From contig OY725495.1 of NCBI GenBank assembly GCA_963281255.1, positions 3,720,001 through 3,784,000 on the forward strand: DNA of 64,000 nucleotides. Reading direction: 5' to 3'. The translations under genes and the position numbers were made by a program. Each line of letters starts with the position of its first letter. Position 1 is the first letter of the stretch. The notes beneath the pieces were generated by a model. That model was given only the letters and a program-made list of their open reading frames with translations. It was not told the origin of the DNA and did not search any database. The DNA is from Aphrocallistes beatrix. Its lineage: Eukaryota; Porifera; Hexactinellida; Sceptrulophora; Aphrocallistidae. Shown here piece by piece: positions 39,336 to 52,300 of the stretch.

Positions 39336-41171
39336 ATGGCTACCACATTGAGTCCAGGAATTGAAGTTTCTAAAGAAGGGATCTCAAGTTCAGAGGTTGA
39401 ATTTTCTAAAGGAGGGATCTCAAGTTCGGAGGTTGAATTTTCTAAAGGAGAACCTTCGAGTTCAGAGATTCAATATTTTAAAGACAGAGACGCTTTTGGA
39501 GGAACTGAATACAAAATATATGATTCAATTCAAAGTCCTGAAAAAGAAGGAAGTAGTTACATCCAAGAAACTCCAGGTATTATTTCAGAAAGGTTTGAGG
39601 GAGAGGATTCTCCAATCCCAAATTGGTCCAAGTGCAACCATAAACGTTTCGATTTTTTTTGTGATATTTACTTCGCTGCTATCACTGCCGTTATATTCTA
39701 CCCTCTCCGACTTACTATCTCCACACCGTATGTGCAGGAAATGTCCCTTTACGAGCATCTAACTAGGAGTTTCCCAGGGACAAATTGGCCTACAATCCTC
39801 GTGAATGGAATAATGTTAAGTGTCGTGTTCACTTACATTGTATTCGTCTGGTTCATACAAATGAAAGTAATATATTTGTATCTTACAGTGGATAGATTTG
39901 TAATTTGGTTGAACCTGTGTATGATGGCTTTCATCGCAATCTTACCGTTTGTAATCACTTCATTTGAACTCTCACTCACTTCTTTTGAACCCGCTTTCTT
40001 ATGCATATGCATTTCCATTGCAGGACTGTGTCAATGTATCCACATAATATATGCCTACATCAAAAACCATTACGAAATGGCGTATAACGAAGCACATCAT
40101 AACTCAAATGTTATTGTACTTATCATTCAGTTATGCTCAGCTATTGGTATTCCGGTTCGGCTGGTGTTTGGCTATGCGTTGTGGTTTGTACCTATAATTG
40201 GGGGCGATTTGCTGTTGATCGGTTACATAATGTGCATCTTTGCTCCATTTGATCATTTCTTAGTTGAGAGAATTTTTATTTTGATTCATAAAAATACTGA
40301 TGAGATTGATCTAATTGCATCTTTCTTAAAACATTTCAATAAACAGTTGAGTAAAGAGAGGCTTATCCAATTCTGCGATGTTATATTTGTTGTTTTGGTG
40401 GTTATTATTATAATAGATGTACTGACAATCATTATCAGTGACGTATACATATTTAATGTTGTTTCTAATGGTACGGAGAATATACAGTCTCAAGATCTAC
40501 TCTCTTTCGACCGAAATTTTCTTTACAGTTGGGTGTGGGGCCTAATAGTCATCTTTACTCTCTGGTTTGCCAGTTACAATATGTTTTCATACATTTCCAG
40601 CATAGACCGTCTTATTCTATTTATGAAGATGTTCTCTCTCTATTTCACTTGTCTTATCCCTTTGTTTGCATTAGCATTGGCGGAGTATTCTCAAGGAGAT
40701 AACGTTGGAGATTTGCGACTTGCCATCTTGATAGCGTTATCTACTGTGACGTGTATTGGGATAGTTCAGTTTATCCTGTGGGTATATATCAGATTTTGGA
40801 GTCATAATCTCCACATCACCGCAGGTATACTCGGAATTACGATGTTTAACCGAGAGAATGTTGGCACAACAAATGCCCCTGAAATATCGAATCCTTCTGA
40901 GACTAGAGAGATTCAGAATATTCGATTAAATAATGTAACTACTTTGAAAGTGTTCTTTCTCATCTCAACCGTTCCATTCATTTCATTCATTCTGCTGCTT
41001 GCGGAGCTGATAAATATGTATTCAGTCAATGTTTTCGTGATATTTATAGTGTTCCTATTGACTGTCCCGTTCATACTTTTTGTTGAAGTTATTCCCAGCT
41101 TAACTCATTATGTGATTCGGTTTCGGAGGCATGTTATGCAGCCTCCTCAGGAGGAAATGAAAAAACTTTAA
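39336..41171 (+). CDS. TMEM175-like two-repeat channel
   Basis: Single exon, 611 aa. The N-terminal 45 residues hold three tandem degenerate copies of SKEGISSSEVEF. Two homologous membrane domains of about six helices follow. Each begins with an R...F-x-D motif: RFDFFCD (104-110) and RLIQFCD (342-348), in the position of the RxxxFSD signature of TMEM175 proteins. Helix 3-4 text (VDRFVIWLNLCMMAFIAILPF, here split after 190: VDRFVIW and LNLCMMAFIAILPF) matches the conserved LLNLxxM...LPF block. TMEM175 is the endolysosomal potassium/proton leak channel. Ser of FSD is Cys in both repeats. The soluble linker after repeat 2 and the last two hydrophobic spans (about 545-590) extend beyond the usual length. 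Family call is by motif only. Confidence 0.72.
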   Translation: MATTLSPGIEVSKEGISSSEVEFSKGGISSSEVEFSKGEPSSSEIQYFKDRDAFGGTEYKIYDSIQSPEKEGSSYIQETPGIISERFEGEDSPIPNWSKCNHKRFDFFCDIYFAAITAVIFYPLRLTISTPYVQEMSLYEHLTRSFPGTNWPTILVNGIMLSVVFTYIVFVWFIQMKVIYLYLTVDRFVIWLNLCMMAFIAILPFVITSFELSLTSFEPAFLCICISIAGLCQCIHIIYAYIKNHYEMAYNEAHHNSNVIVLIIQLCSAIGIPVRLVFGYALWFVPIIGGDLLLIGYIMCIFAPFDHFLVERIFILIHKNTDEIDLIASFLKHFNKQLSKERLIQFCDVIFVVLVVIIIIDVLTIIISDVYIFNVVSNGTENIQSQDLLSFDRNFLYSWVWGLIVIFTLWFASYNMFSYISSIDRLILFMKMFSLYFTCLIPLFALALAEYSQGDNVGDLRLAILIALSTVTCIGIVQFILWVYIRFWSHNLHITAGILGITMFNRENVGTTNAPEISNPSETREIQNIRLNNVTTLKVFFLISTVPFISFILLLAELINMYSVNVFVIFIVFLLTVPFILFVEVIPSLTHYVIRFRRHVMQPPQEEMKKL

Positions 41172-42766
41172 AATGTAATGGAAAGCGATTGACTCAATTC
41201 TAAAGGCTCATTCTACAATAATTCTAGGATATTTGATTTATGTTCTTAACTAAGTAATTCGGAAGTAAATTGTTTGTGAATCTAGGATATTTTCTGTTCT
41301 TTATTATACGTATGCAATCTGTTTCATAAATATCTCATTACAATTTTGTATGCAATAAAATGTTAAATTGAGTATCTTATAGTCTATTAAAACGATATTA
41401 TTTTGTTTATTTATTTATTTTTTAAATTGATTGAAGGACTGACAAGTCATAGAATTTGCTATGATGAAAACTGCCGATTTTTTAATCTTCGCCATGACAT
41501 CATGACGTCATCATGATGACATGTATTGTAGAGTAATCCATACTAACATTTCATCAATTGAAAGTCCAATTGTATATTCATGAAGTGTTAAATTTAGATG
41601 TTAATCATGAATAATATCAGCACTCAGTTTATTATATTTGGAGACTCCGACTTTCTGATGCGGTTAGCATGACTAGCCACGAGAGCGCCTAATATATATA
41701 AATATTGAGTTGTCTAGCAAAGTACAAGTATTTATAATTAATACAAAATCTCTGCTAGACTGCTTCCTTGTCTGTTAACGTATTTGTAGAAAGTTATCAT
41801 GTACCAGAAAGGAGGAGAGTTCAATCCTTGCATTTTCAAGTTCCATTATTCTATGAAAAATGCCCTCGTGTCTATTATGTTTAAAAATAGATCTGTTGAG
41901 ACTAACCTCTTGTCTAGTATATATCCATTGAACTCCTATAATATATAAGTATTCCTTGAAACGTAGATTAAGTTTCAAAAGAATGTACTGTGTGATCTGA
42001 TAGGGCAGTTTCGTTGGATTATTCTAATTAATATTTATGTACGTAGGAGGTCAATAATATCTTCAATTCAGTTTATGTATAACTAATTTAATGAATGAGT
42101 AGTATATTACACTGTGAAAGCATTATCTTTCAAAGTTGATATTTTCTCATTATTTTGATGGAACTTTTTATGGCGGAATACCTCTATTTGAACTTAGAAT
42201 GTCTAGCAACTATTCCATATTTACGAAAGAAATACAAGTACAGTTCTATTATGTAGAATGGTTCAGTTAATCACGATTTTGTGTTACAATTTTCCTCATA
42301 AAATTTTAAAATATTACAGCACTAATACAATCCTTACAAAATTAAGAGATTGGCAGAAAATGCAAAATTACTGTAGTAATAGTAGTTCATAGTTCATAAC
42401 AATGGGTTATAGTATTTCTGTATAAAGAGCTGTAGTATATGAATAAAAGTTGTCCAATATATTCAATTTCAAGTCTGTTTTTTACATGTATAAACTTTTT
42501 GTTTGTTAATTTATAAATTTGTGCTAAAATAAACATTAGCAATTAGCAATCTTACACAATCACCTCAATGGTTTATAACTGTATCTACTTCGAGCAGATA
42601 TCGTGACAGAAGCTGTTAGCTTGGTATACCCCTCAAAACACATCACACTTTGAGAATCCTGGACTAGAGGGATGGGAGGGGTAAATATGTCGATACATCC
42701 AGCAATATTCCTGTATGAGATTTCTATGTGTGAAAGGTTGATACGTATATTTGCATAGTGGATTCA

Positions 42767-42977
42767 TACTTGCCAACTGTCCAGTTTTTGGCGGGACGTC
42801 CCGCTTTTTTATTCTATTGAGCTAATTTTCTCGAGTGTCCCACTTTTACATGAAATTTCACACTATATCCCGCTTTTTTGTATTCTATGTATAATACATT
42901 TCTATTGCGTCCCGCCATGTCCCACCAAATTCAACGCTTCGTCCCGCTTTTATCATGGCTCAGGTTGGCGTGTATGT
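42767..42977. mobile_element. MITE family D, nearly complete
   Basis: CATACTTGCCAACTGTCCAG at the left, TCATGGCTCAGGTTGGCGTG then TATG at the right. This is the clearest full-length member: five CCCGC/CCCAC blocks in the order seen in the other copies. Confidence 0.85.
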
Positions 42978-43045
42978 GGATTGCTATCCGTTGATATATC
43001 ATTTCTGTAGATAAGTTTCATACATTTAAAATTATCACTTCAAAT

Positions 43046-43235
43046 CAGGGTATTATACAGCCTTCCAGAGATACGCTCCTAATCTAAAATTTCTAAATTT
43101 TCATACGCCTAAATCGCTAAATGACATTATAATATTGGGTAAATTGGGTATTTTTCTGAATTTTTACGCTCCTAAACACTTTGTAACTTAAAATCATACG
43201 CCTAAAGGAGCGTCTCGCGCTCCTAGATAATTCCT
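43046..43235. mobile_element. MITE family J, copy 1
   Basis: CAGGGTATTATACAGCCTTC to GGAGCGTCTCGCGCTCCTAG. The interior has ATACGCCTAAATCG and ATTGGGTAAATTGGG. The same element in reverse orientation is at 45832-46025. Confidence 0.8.
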
Positions 43236-43395
43236 TGCTTCAAATGCACGCGTATAGTAAATATCTTCGTCTAATGGTTAGCATAGAGAATGTGACTATA
43301 ACATCGATTACTCTGGTGGATTTGTATAAATATATTTAATTAATGTCCTGTTAGCACCAAACAATTATCTATTTCTACTCTCTCAATTTCTTTTA

Positions 43396-46300
43396 ATGTC
43401 TCTGAATAACAACGGAAATTCCCAGAAGGAATGTTTGAAAACCCAAGAGAAATCTGTCGTGATATTAGGGATATGCGCCATGCACAAAAAGGTATGATTC
43501 TATATATTTTTTTAATATCAGTAGCAAATGATTTTACTTTTTTAAAAATAATAGTCTCACTCACCTCCAATGCATGCTATCTTACAGCGTATCGCGATTT
43601 CTAAATTGATTGAGATTAGAATTTTCGATGAAGACGTGATATTAAATCGACCAATAGAAGAATGGCCTTTTTGTGATGTATTTCTGGCATTCTTTTCCGC
43701 TGGGTTTCCTCTCGAAAAGGCCTTAGAATATGCTGACAAGTACCAACCGTTTGTTATAAACGACTTGAAGATGCAGTTTACATTGTTCGACAGGTGAGGA
43801 TTGAACTGTAGATGAAGTTTGATAACTACGTAGAATATTGAAAGTACTATAAATAGAAATGACCACAAGTTATCTCCGGGTTTTAATTAATTAATAATTA
43901 AATAATTTGTTCGAAATCTATCAAGTATTATCCAAATTTGATAACATTTTACAAATTCTAAATATTCATATCCTTTCATTTGATAATGGATTTATATAAC
44001 ATATTCCATTGTACTACCAGCAATGGAGGCATTTTCAGGATTTTAGGTTATGGTTTTCTTCCTAGAGTTCAGGTGTATCAGGTTTTGGAAGAAGCTGGGA
44101 TTGAAATACCACACCATGTCGTGCTAAGGAGAGATGGTACGAATAGCGAAGAAGGTACGAACCAACACGAACCATATGCTATGTAATTATGTTGTGAATA
44201 AGTTTTGAAAGTGATCTACTTTAACAACTGATGAAACATGAAACTATGAATTTGATAATTTCCTAATTAGATATGGTAGTGGTTGAGAACGAATGTTCCC
44301 ATAATTTGTACACTGAGCATACATAGCTCAGCTGTTCAGCAACCTCCAACACAAATACTCCACTTATCTGAGTGGGATTCGTGTTCTTAGAGCATTGCTG
44401 AACCCAATTGTATTCCTTATACGAATCCCCAAATTTCAATTATTCAAATTTCATTATACAGGTGACTCCGCTTAATCGGGAGACTTTGGTCCCGGATATT
44501 TTGTCCCGATTAAGCGGAATTCCCAATTAACCGATGAAATTTAGTATTAGCTTCTATGTATGGGAACCATTCCGTTCCTGGAGACTTGTCCAAATTAAGC
44601 GGTTGTCCTAATTAAGCGGTTGTCCCGATTAAGCGGAGTTGACTGTACCTCTATGATAGTAGAGTAGATAGATACGTAGCTCTATTAGATTAAATTTTGA
44701 TTTTTAGTGAGAATAAAATCTTCATTTTCTCATTTAAATATTAAATCACTAGAACTGGGATTAACAGAAGAAGCAGACTCAATTGAAATTAACGGAGTTA
44801 CATTCCAAAAACCGTTCGTAGAGAAGCCGGTGGATGCGGAAGATCACAACGTGTACATATACTACCCTGTGTCTGCAGGCGGCGGGCAAACACAGCTGTT
44901 CAGAAAAGTAGTAATCAAATTTGAATAATGAAAAGTGCATATTGTTAGACCTGGAGATTTCAATTAAAATAAATTCTAGGTAAAGGATAGAAGCAGTATA
45001 TTCGTTACCGATTCCAAGATTAGACGGACAGGTTCCTACATCTATGAAGAGTTTATCCGAACGAATGGAGCAGATGTGAAGGTCTACAGCATTGGTTCTG
45101 ATTATGCACATGCAGAGGCGAGAAAATGTCCCGTGAGTAATCAACATGGGCAGCGCCAGCTTCCTGAACAGGGGGTGTACCGAGAGTTAGACAGGGGGTG
45201 TAGGGGTTGCGGCTGCACCCCCTGCACCCCCTGGTAATTAATATTGCAAAATTCATTTTACAGATACAGTGAACTTGTCTATAACGGCCACCCAAGGAAC
45301 TGGTCAAAAATGACAGTTAGTTTTTCTAGTAACTTTCAAAAATGTTAGAATTGCAATTGGTTAAAACAGAATCTTTAGAATCGTTATATACCCTAGTCAC
45401 TGGATGGGAAAGTAGATCGAGATCAGAATGGAAAGGAAGTCCGGTTTCCAGTTCTGCTCACAGCTAAAGAGAAGCTAATTGCAAAAACAATTTCAATGGC
45501 GTTTAAGGCAAGAATAAATGTTGAATTTGTTTGTAAGCAGCGATAGTATTTACGTTGAGTCCTACATTCCTATAGCAATATGTTTGCGGGTTCGATTTGC
45601 TGCGCACGAAAGGAAAGATGTATGTTTGCGATGTCAACGGATTCAGTTTTGTTAAGTCTTCTCCGAAATATTTCGACGATGCTTCTGCTTTATTAGTGTG
45701 AGTTGTTGAGAAATTATTTGAATAATTTGAAACGTTTTTAATGGAATTTACTCGGGTATGTATATTTGGAAATATTAAAAGTTGGGCAATCTTCCAAGTT
45801 TTAGTTTGCTGACTAAACAATATGTAGTGACCAAAGGATTATCTAGGAGCGCGAGACGCTCCTTTAGGCGTATGATTTTAAGCCAGAAAGTGTTTAGGAG
45901 CGTGAAAATTTAGAATATTACCCAATTTACCCTATATCATAATGTTATTTATCGATTTAGGCGTATGAAAATTTATGAATTTTAGACTAGGAGCATAGCT
46001 CAGGAGGGCTGTATAATAGCCTGATAGTGACCAACTTCTAAAATACCCGGCCACGTTTTTTCAATTTTAATTCATCTTAGAATTATTTAACTTATTATAA
46101 TGTTTAACAACATTTCACCTCTTCTACCCAGTTCCTATTTGAGTATTAATGAATGAATTCTCTCAATGTAGATCAATGATTTTGGAGAATCAAGCCCCTT
46201 ACCTCATCCAGGACCAGGACATAGCAAGAAGTGTGGTTGGAGGTGCTTTCCCTCAGGACTTGCCTATAGCACACCAGATAAGCTTCGTCTCTAGAAAGTA

Positions 46301-49300
46301 ATTTCTAACACAGTACACTCGTTAATCCGAACACGTGAAATGCAATAAATCGCCTCTTCGTTTTGAATCTTTTTTTTAAAAAGTTTATTTTTTAAAATTT
46401 CAATAAGATTGATAAACCTCGTTAAAAGCAGTCCTAACGAATAATAACCGTAGTATCCTGAAATTATAAATTTTTATCATTAAATCCTCATTGAATTAGT
46501 GTTATTTCAATAATCGGAACAAATTCACTAATCCGAGCGATCTTTTCAATCGTTGGTTCAGAACTGTTCTGATTAGCGAGGGTGTACAACATTACATGTT
46601 GATTACTTGTACCTGAGTTGTTATGAAATCCTTTTGATTTCATTATCATTCAATTAGCACTATTTCTACACTGAATGACGAATTGAGATGTGTGATCGGT
46701 GTAATTAGACATGGAGACAGAAACCCTAAGCAGAAGAGCAAGTTCGTCATCTCCCACCCAAGGTTAAATCTTACGGATAGTGAAGAGTACAAATTGTTAA
46801 TTTTAATGAATCAATGACGATTTCTCTTAATTAATTTGCATAATTGTCTAGATCAGGAATGATTATTGCAGAAATCAGTTTGAAATAGCAACTTGGACAT
46901 TCCTGTACGATAATTGCTCCAATTATTCAATCTTATTATAGATTTACTGAGCTATTCTCGAAGTACAACAAAAAGAATCAAGATTCTATCAAACTCAAGA
47001 AACCTAAGCAACTCCAGGTATTGCATTTGCTGGTGAAAGACCTTCGAAATTGGATATAATTACTCTCTTAAGTACTTAGGAGTTTCTTGACTTGATTAAG
47101 GAAGTATTGGACTCCCAAAAGGAACAGATTATTCCATCTTGGATCAAGAAACTGAATCAAATGAAGAGCGCATTGGAAATGTATTTGATATTTCGATGTA
47201 TAATATAAATTTTAAAATCATATTTCAAATATCATTTGGTGTTTTTTTCTGTATTTCATGAATAAAAAATTAAAAATAAACTTGATTAAATAGGTATGGA
47301 AAGTTTTCAGGAATAAACAGGAAACTACAAATGAAAAGATATCAAACGAATGGTGAATATTCATTAGTTTAAAATAATATTAGTAAATTTGAGCTTGAAA
47401 TACATTTTCAATTTATTAATCTTGCTGATACTGACACGAAACATTCAACATCACACATAGCTATCACGAACGTGAATTGAATTTAAAATACACATTTTCT
47501 GACTTCTATCCCCATTATCTAGGTAAGGCCAGTCGATGTCATATTTTATAATATTTAAGTTTGCTAAAACGTTTTACCATACAAAACCTAATTAAATTTA
47601 ATCACTGCTACAAATTGAAATAGGTGACAACTCTAGCTCTGTTAAATGACACACATTGTAATTACTATTATACTTCCTGATAGACCAGAACTTAACAGAA
47701 CCTTCCTTTCTTCTGATCCTGAAATGGGGAGGAGAATTGACCCGGAAAGGAATGATCCAAGCAGAAGATCTAGGCAGATCTTTCAGACTCAGATACCCAG
47801 ATCATGGTAGATGCCTGCAATAAGCACTCAAGTATCTAGCAAACGAAGCACTTATATTCATTGGTTGAGACTGTAAATTTTGATCAGAAAATATGTAGAA
47901 TTTTGATCAGAAATGTGGAGTTTGTATTAATTAGTATTGAAATCCCACATTTCTGATCTAAATTATAAATATTTTCTCATCAAAATCTACAATATCGTTC
48001 TGTATTATGCAGAGAGTTATGGCGCTATTCCTGGATCTGGCTTCCTCAGATTGCATTCTACCTACAGACACGATTTGAAGATATACGCTTCGGATGAAGG
48101 ACGTGTGCAGATGACTGCAGCAGCATTTGCTAAGGTAGTTATGTACTAGCTACATTTGCTAAGGTAGTTATGTACTAGCAACATTTGCTAAGGTAGTTAT
48201 GTACTAGCAACATTTGCTAAGGTAGTTATGTACTAGCAACATTTGCTAAGGTAGTTATGTACTAGCTACATTTGCTAAGGTAGTTATGTACTAGCTACAT
48301 TTGCTAAGGTAGTTATGTACTAGCTACATTTGCTAAGGTAGTTATGTACTAGCAGCATTTGCTAAGGTAGTTATGTACTCAAATATACAGAAAAAATGTC
48401 AGTCGACAGACTGTTAGTGCAGCTCCATTAAATGACTCATTAATCAATAAATTAAAAGCCAAATGTAATGTTAATCCGCACTCTACGAGGTATTTTGTTG
48501 CGTCATTTCCGGTTTAAGCCATTTTGAACGGGGAAGCCATACAATTTGGGTCTTACTATAAATAGAAAAAAACACCAAGCCAGCTTAAATCCTGGATTCT
48601 GATTGGCTAATACATTTTGACACCATTTGAGAAAAGGCGTGAAAATCTTTCAGAATTTGGACCCAGGTCCAAATCTCCACCATATAAGGAATATATGGTC
48701 CAAATTTAGTGCAATTTAGTCGAATAGAATTTCTAGGAGCGAGCAGACGTACGTACGTACGATGTATGTACGGACGTCGCACGCCGATCATGACATAAGG
48801 CATCTCCTATACTAGGAGCTGCACTAAAATTACCAAGTGTGTTACTGTATGGGAAGTATTACTGTCCTGTTAATGGTAGGGATTGCTCGAGCTTGAAGGA
48901 AGTCTGTCATCCATTCTTGTCCATCTGGTTAAATGCGATGACGATAGCACTTCTCTCCTCGACACTTCATCTGATGCGAATGCTTACATGGCAAAGTAAG
49001 TAAGTCTACGTAGTAGATCTCTTCTGTTAAAATTACAATTCATAATATACAAACAGATTAAATTGAATGTTAAGAGCTACTAATGCAATCTATCTGTGAA
49101 TTAATAGAGCAAAAATCCGTCTACAAAAGGTGATGAAAATGAATCAAGATTTTAATGAAAAGATGATTGATGAGGTGAGTATACTGACTCGTCAATGAAC
49201 CTTGACGGAGTTGAGTAGGTTTATTGATGCTTCATAGTTAGCCGCAACGAGATCTCCATCCCTACTAGCTGCTCTCAAGAAAATAAAGAATCCTTATGTC

Positions 49301-52300
49301 AAGTGCATGAAGGTATATCAGCTTGTTAAATCCCTCGTGAAATACCTTGAAGAGAGTAACAGCAATTTAGAATCGGGTGAGTTGGTATAAATTGAATATG
49401 AGAAGAGATTCAAATATCAATGAAATTGTTCTATGAAGAATTTTAGAGATTTAATTTGATAATTTGAGTATATTGACAATAGTTATGGACGAGCATTTTG
49501 CAAATGCCATGGTATTTGCAAAATGCTTGTCCATAACTTGTAATAAAATCTGAATTGTCTAATGGAAAGAATAGGGTCGATTTCCTATATTAGAATAATA
49601 CAATTTTATGCGATTGGATGCACCATTTTGCCTAATCCCTCATTTTGGCCAATTTACCACACTGTGTACCAATTATGAACATGGAATTAGATAGGTTGCG
49701 CTTTCTAATTCAATCAAAACTTTAAAGAACATTTTATAACTCAACCTTTTAGACATATTGGATCTTATTATACCGAGATGGAAAGGGCTGGAGAAGGTAG
49801 TATATCACATACTAATTGACTATGACATAGCTGCACTGTATAATCAATACATTCAATAGGATTTCTATGATATCAAGACTGATACGTTTGACATCAGCAA
49901 GATCCCAGATATTTATGACTGTGTCAAGTATGATATCATGCATAATAAGTGAGTTTGGCCTTTATTAGTGTTGCACTGGAATTTATATTATTTTTGATGA
50001 TCAACAGGGCATTAGTCGTTCCTCAAAAAAAGGATCTAGATCCAGATCCCGATCCTAACTTATAAAAGGATCTTCGATCCGATCACGATCCCCAAAAAGA
50101 TCCTTTCATTAATAGTCAGAGGACTATCATTTTTAGTACAGCTCCTGGAAGGAGATGCCTTATGGCATGGAAGGCGTGCAATGTCCGTCCGTCTGCGGCA
50201 GCCTGGGGCGTACTTAGTGCTTAAGTTAGTATTCAAACCATAAAACACATTAAAAAAATATATTTAATTATCATAAATTTCAACACTTTCACCTCCAACT
50301 TGGGGATTAAAAAGAAAAAGGATCGGATCGAATTCAGTAAAAGTTTCGATCCGATCCCGATACCGATCCTACTTTTAAAAAGGATCGTTGATCCGATCTC
50401 GATCCTCAAAAAAAGGATCGCGATCCGAATCTGATCATGGATCGAAAGATCCTAATGCCCTAATGATATGTACTAATATTTTCAATTTATTTTAGAAAAT
50501 ATTTGCACAGTGATGTGTTGAAGATTCATAATAAAGTGAAGACATTAGCCGATGTTGTGATCCCCCAAGTAAGCACTTCAGCTCTGTTAGGAATGCAAAG
50601 TTAAATTTACATGAATTTTATGCAAAAACTGACTGTAACAGGAGTATGGCATCACGGTAGACGAGAAGTTAGTGATCGCCCAAAAGATTTGTAAACCTCT
50701 TCTCAATAAGATAATTTCAGATTTCCTCCACATCGAGAACAACTCCTATGCTGAGCAGGAGTGTTTCCATGTCTTGAATCCCAGGTCAGTTATGCCTTAT
50801 GTGTTTACACAAAAGATAATGATGATGAGAAAAAAAGGTTGAAGTTTCTTATAATCGAAAAAAGATTGAGTACTATATACATTTCAGTTTATCTCTTAAA
50901 TGTTCATTTTTACTACATTTTTCTACAAATTCGAATGTTTCGGGGGGGAAGGGATAGCATTACTCCTCTTGCAATAATTATCTCCGCTAAAAAGTCGGAA
51001 AAATTATGAAATATAATCTTACTAGATTACATAAACAAGTTGTCTGATTTGTAGAATCTTGTTTGTCTCAGCTCAGTTCATTGTGATTAAATGGACATAG
51101 TTAATTTTGTTGAGGTTGCTAGAATATTTATGTCTGCCACCAAATAGATTGGTCAGTCGATGCTGAAAATCGATTTAACCAGAACATTGCATAAAATAAT
51201 CATTCATAAATTGATTAAAGAGAAGATCTAACTTTAACCAATCCGTAGACAAAGTTGTAATTTTAAGCTGAATGTGCTGATTTGACATGCAAAACTGCAC
51301 AACATATCAGGAACTTGCAATATAACGTGCTTGACCAAATTGACGAAAATGAAAAATGTCTCCCTTACCTTACGGAACTTTCAAAATTATAGTGCAGCTC
51401 TTATCTGTTATATGGAGATGCTTTATGTCAGTTTATGATATAAACGACGTGGTCTGTTTTCTGTTTATAATCATTTGATTTTTAATTCTTGCAATCATGA
51501 TCAGAAATACGATCATATTTGTAAATACTAAGGAAATATTTTTTATTTAGCTTTACAACGGATGTTGAATCTCCCAAAAGACATGTGAGAACTAGACTAT
51601 ACTTCACCAGCGAGTCTCATGTACATTCTCTCTTCAATATACTGAAGTATGGTGGACTCTGGAGTGTAAGTTTAGATGATTAAGAGCAATCTTCATGATT
51701 CCGAAGCCCCCGACTATTTTGAAGGCAAATGTTTTCAAGTTTCATCGCATTTTCTCAGATTTTCGAAATAATTTGACTGAAAAGTGGTCAATGGTGAACT
51801 CTATTGACTAAAAATATCATTTAAATTCTATAATTATAGGAGGAAGATCCAGAATGGGAGAAGGCTCGAATAAAACTTGAAAAAATATCAGAGCTTAGTT
51901 ACAACACTCAGATAATATTCCATATTTATGAAGATAGCAGACTGCTAGAAACAGATCCTGATAGCTTCTACGTTGTAGTGTATTTCTCTCCCGGGATGAA
52001 AAGTATAGACGATTTGCATGGTAAAGGGATGCATGGAATTCGGACCAAAGACGGATCTGCGAAATCTCTGTAAGAAGTTTTTGCTTTTTAATCATACATG
52101 CCAGCTTGGGCCATGATAAAACGCGGCGTTGAATTCCGCGGGACATGGCGGGACGCAATAGAAAAGTATTGTACATATACTCCAAAAAAATCGGGATTAA
52201 TGGAGAATTTCAAATAAAACGGGACACTCGAGAAAATTAGTCCATTAAAAGAGGTTAAAAAGCGGGACGTCATGCCAAAAATGGGACAGTCGGCATATAT

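Larger units (their letters stand above)
41172..43395. other. Gene-free stretch upstream of PPIP5K
   Basis: Contains a family D MITE (42767-42977) and a family J MITE (43046-43235); otherwise AT-rich with no supported exon. Confidence 0.55.

Noticed and set aside
48124..48380. CRISPR or centromeric repeat
   Set aside because: Unit is 29 bp without spacers, only nine copies, and its first copy is part of a PPIP5K exon.
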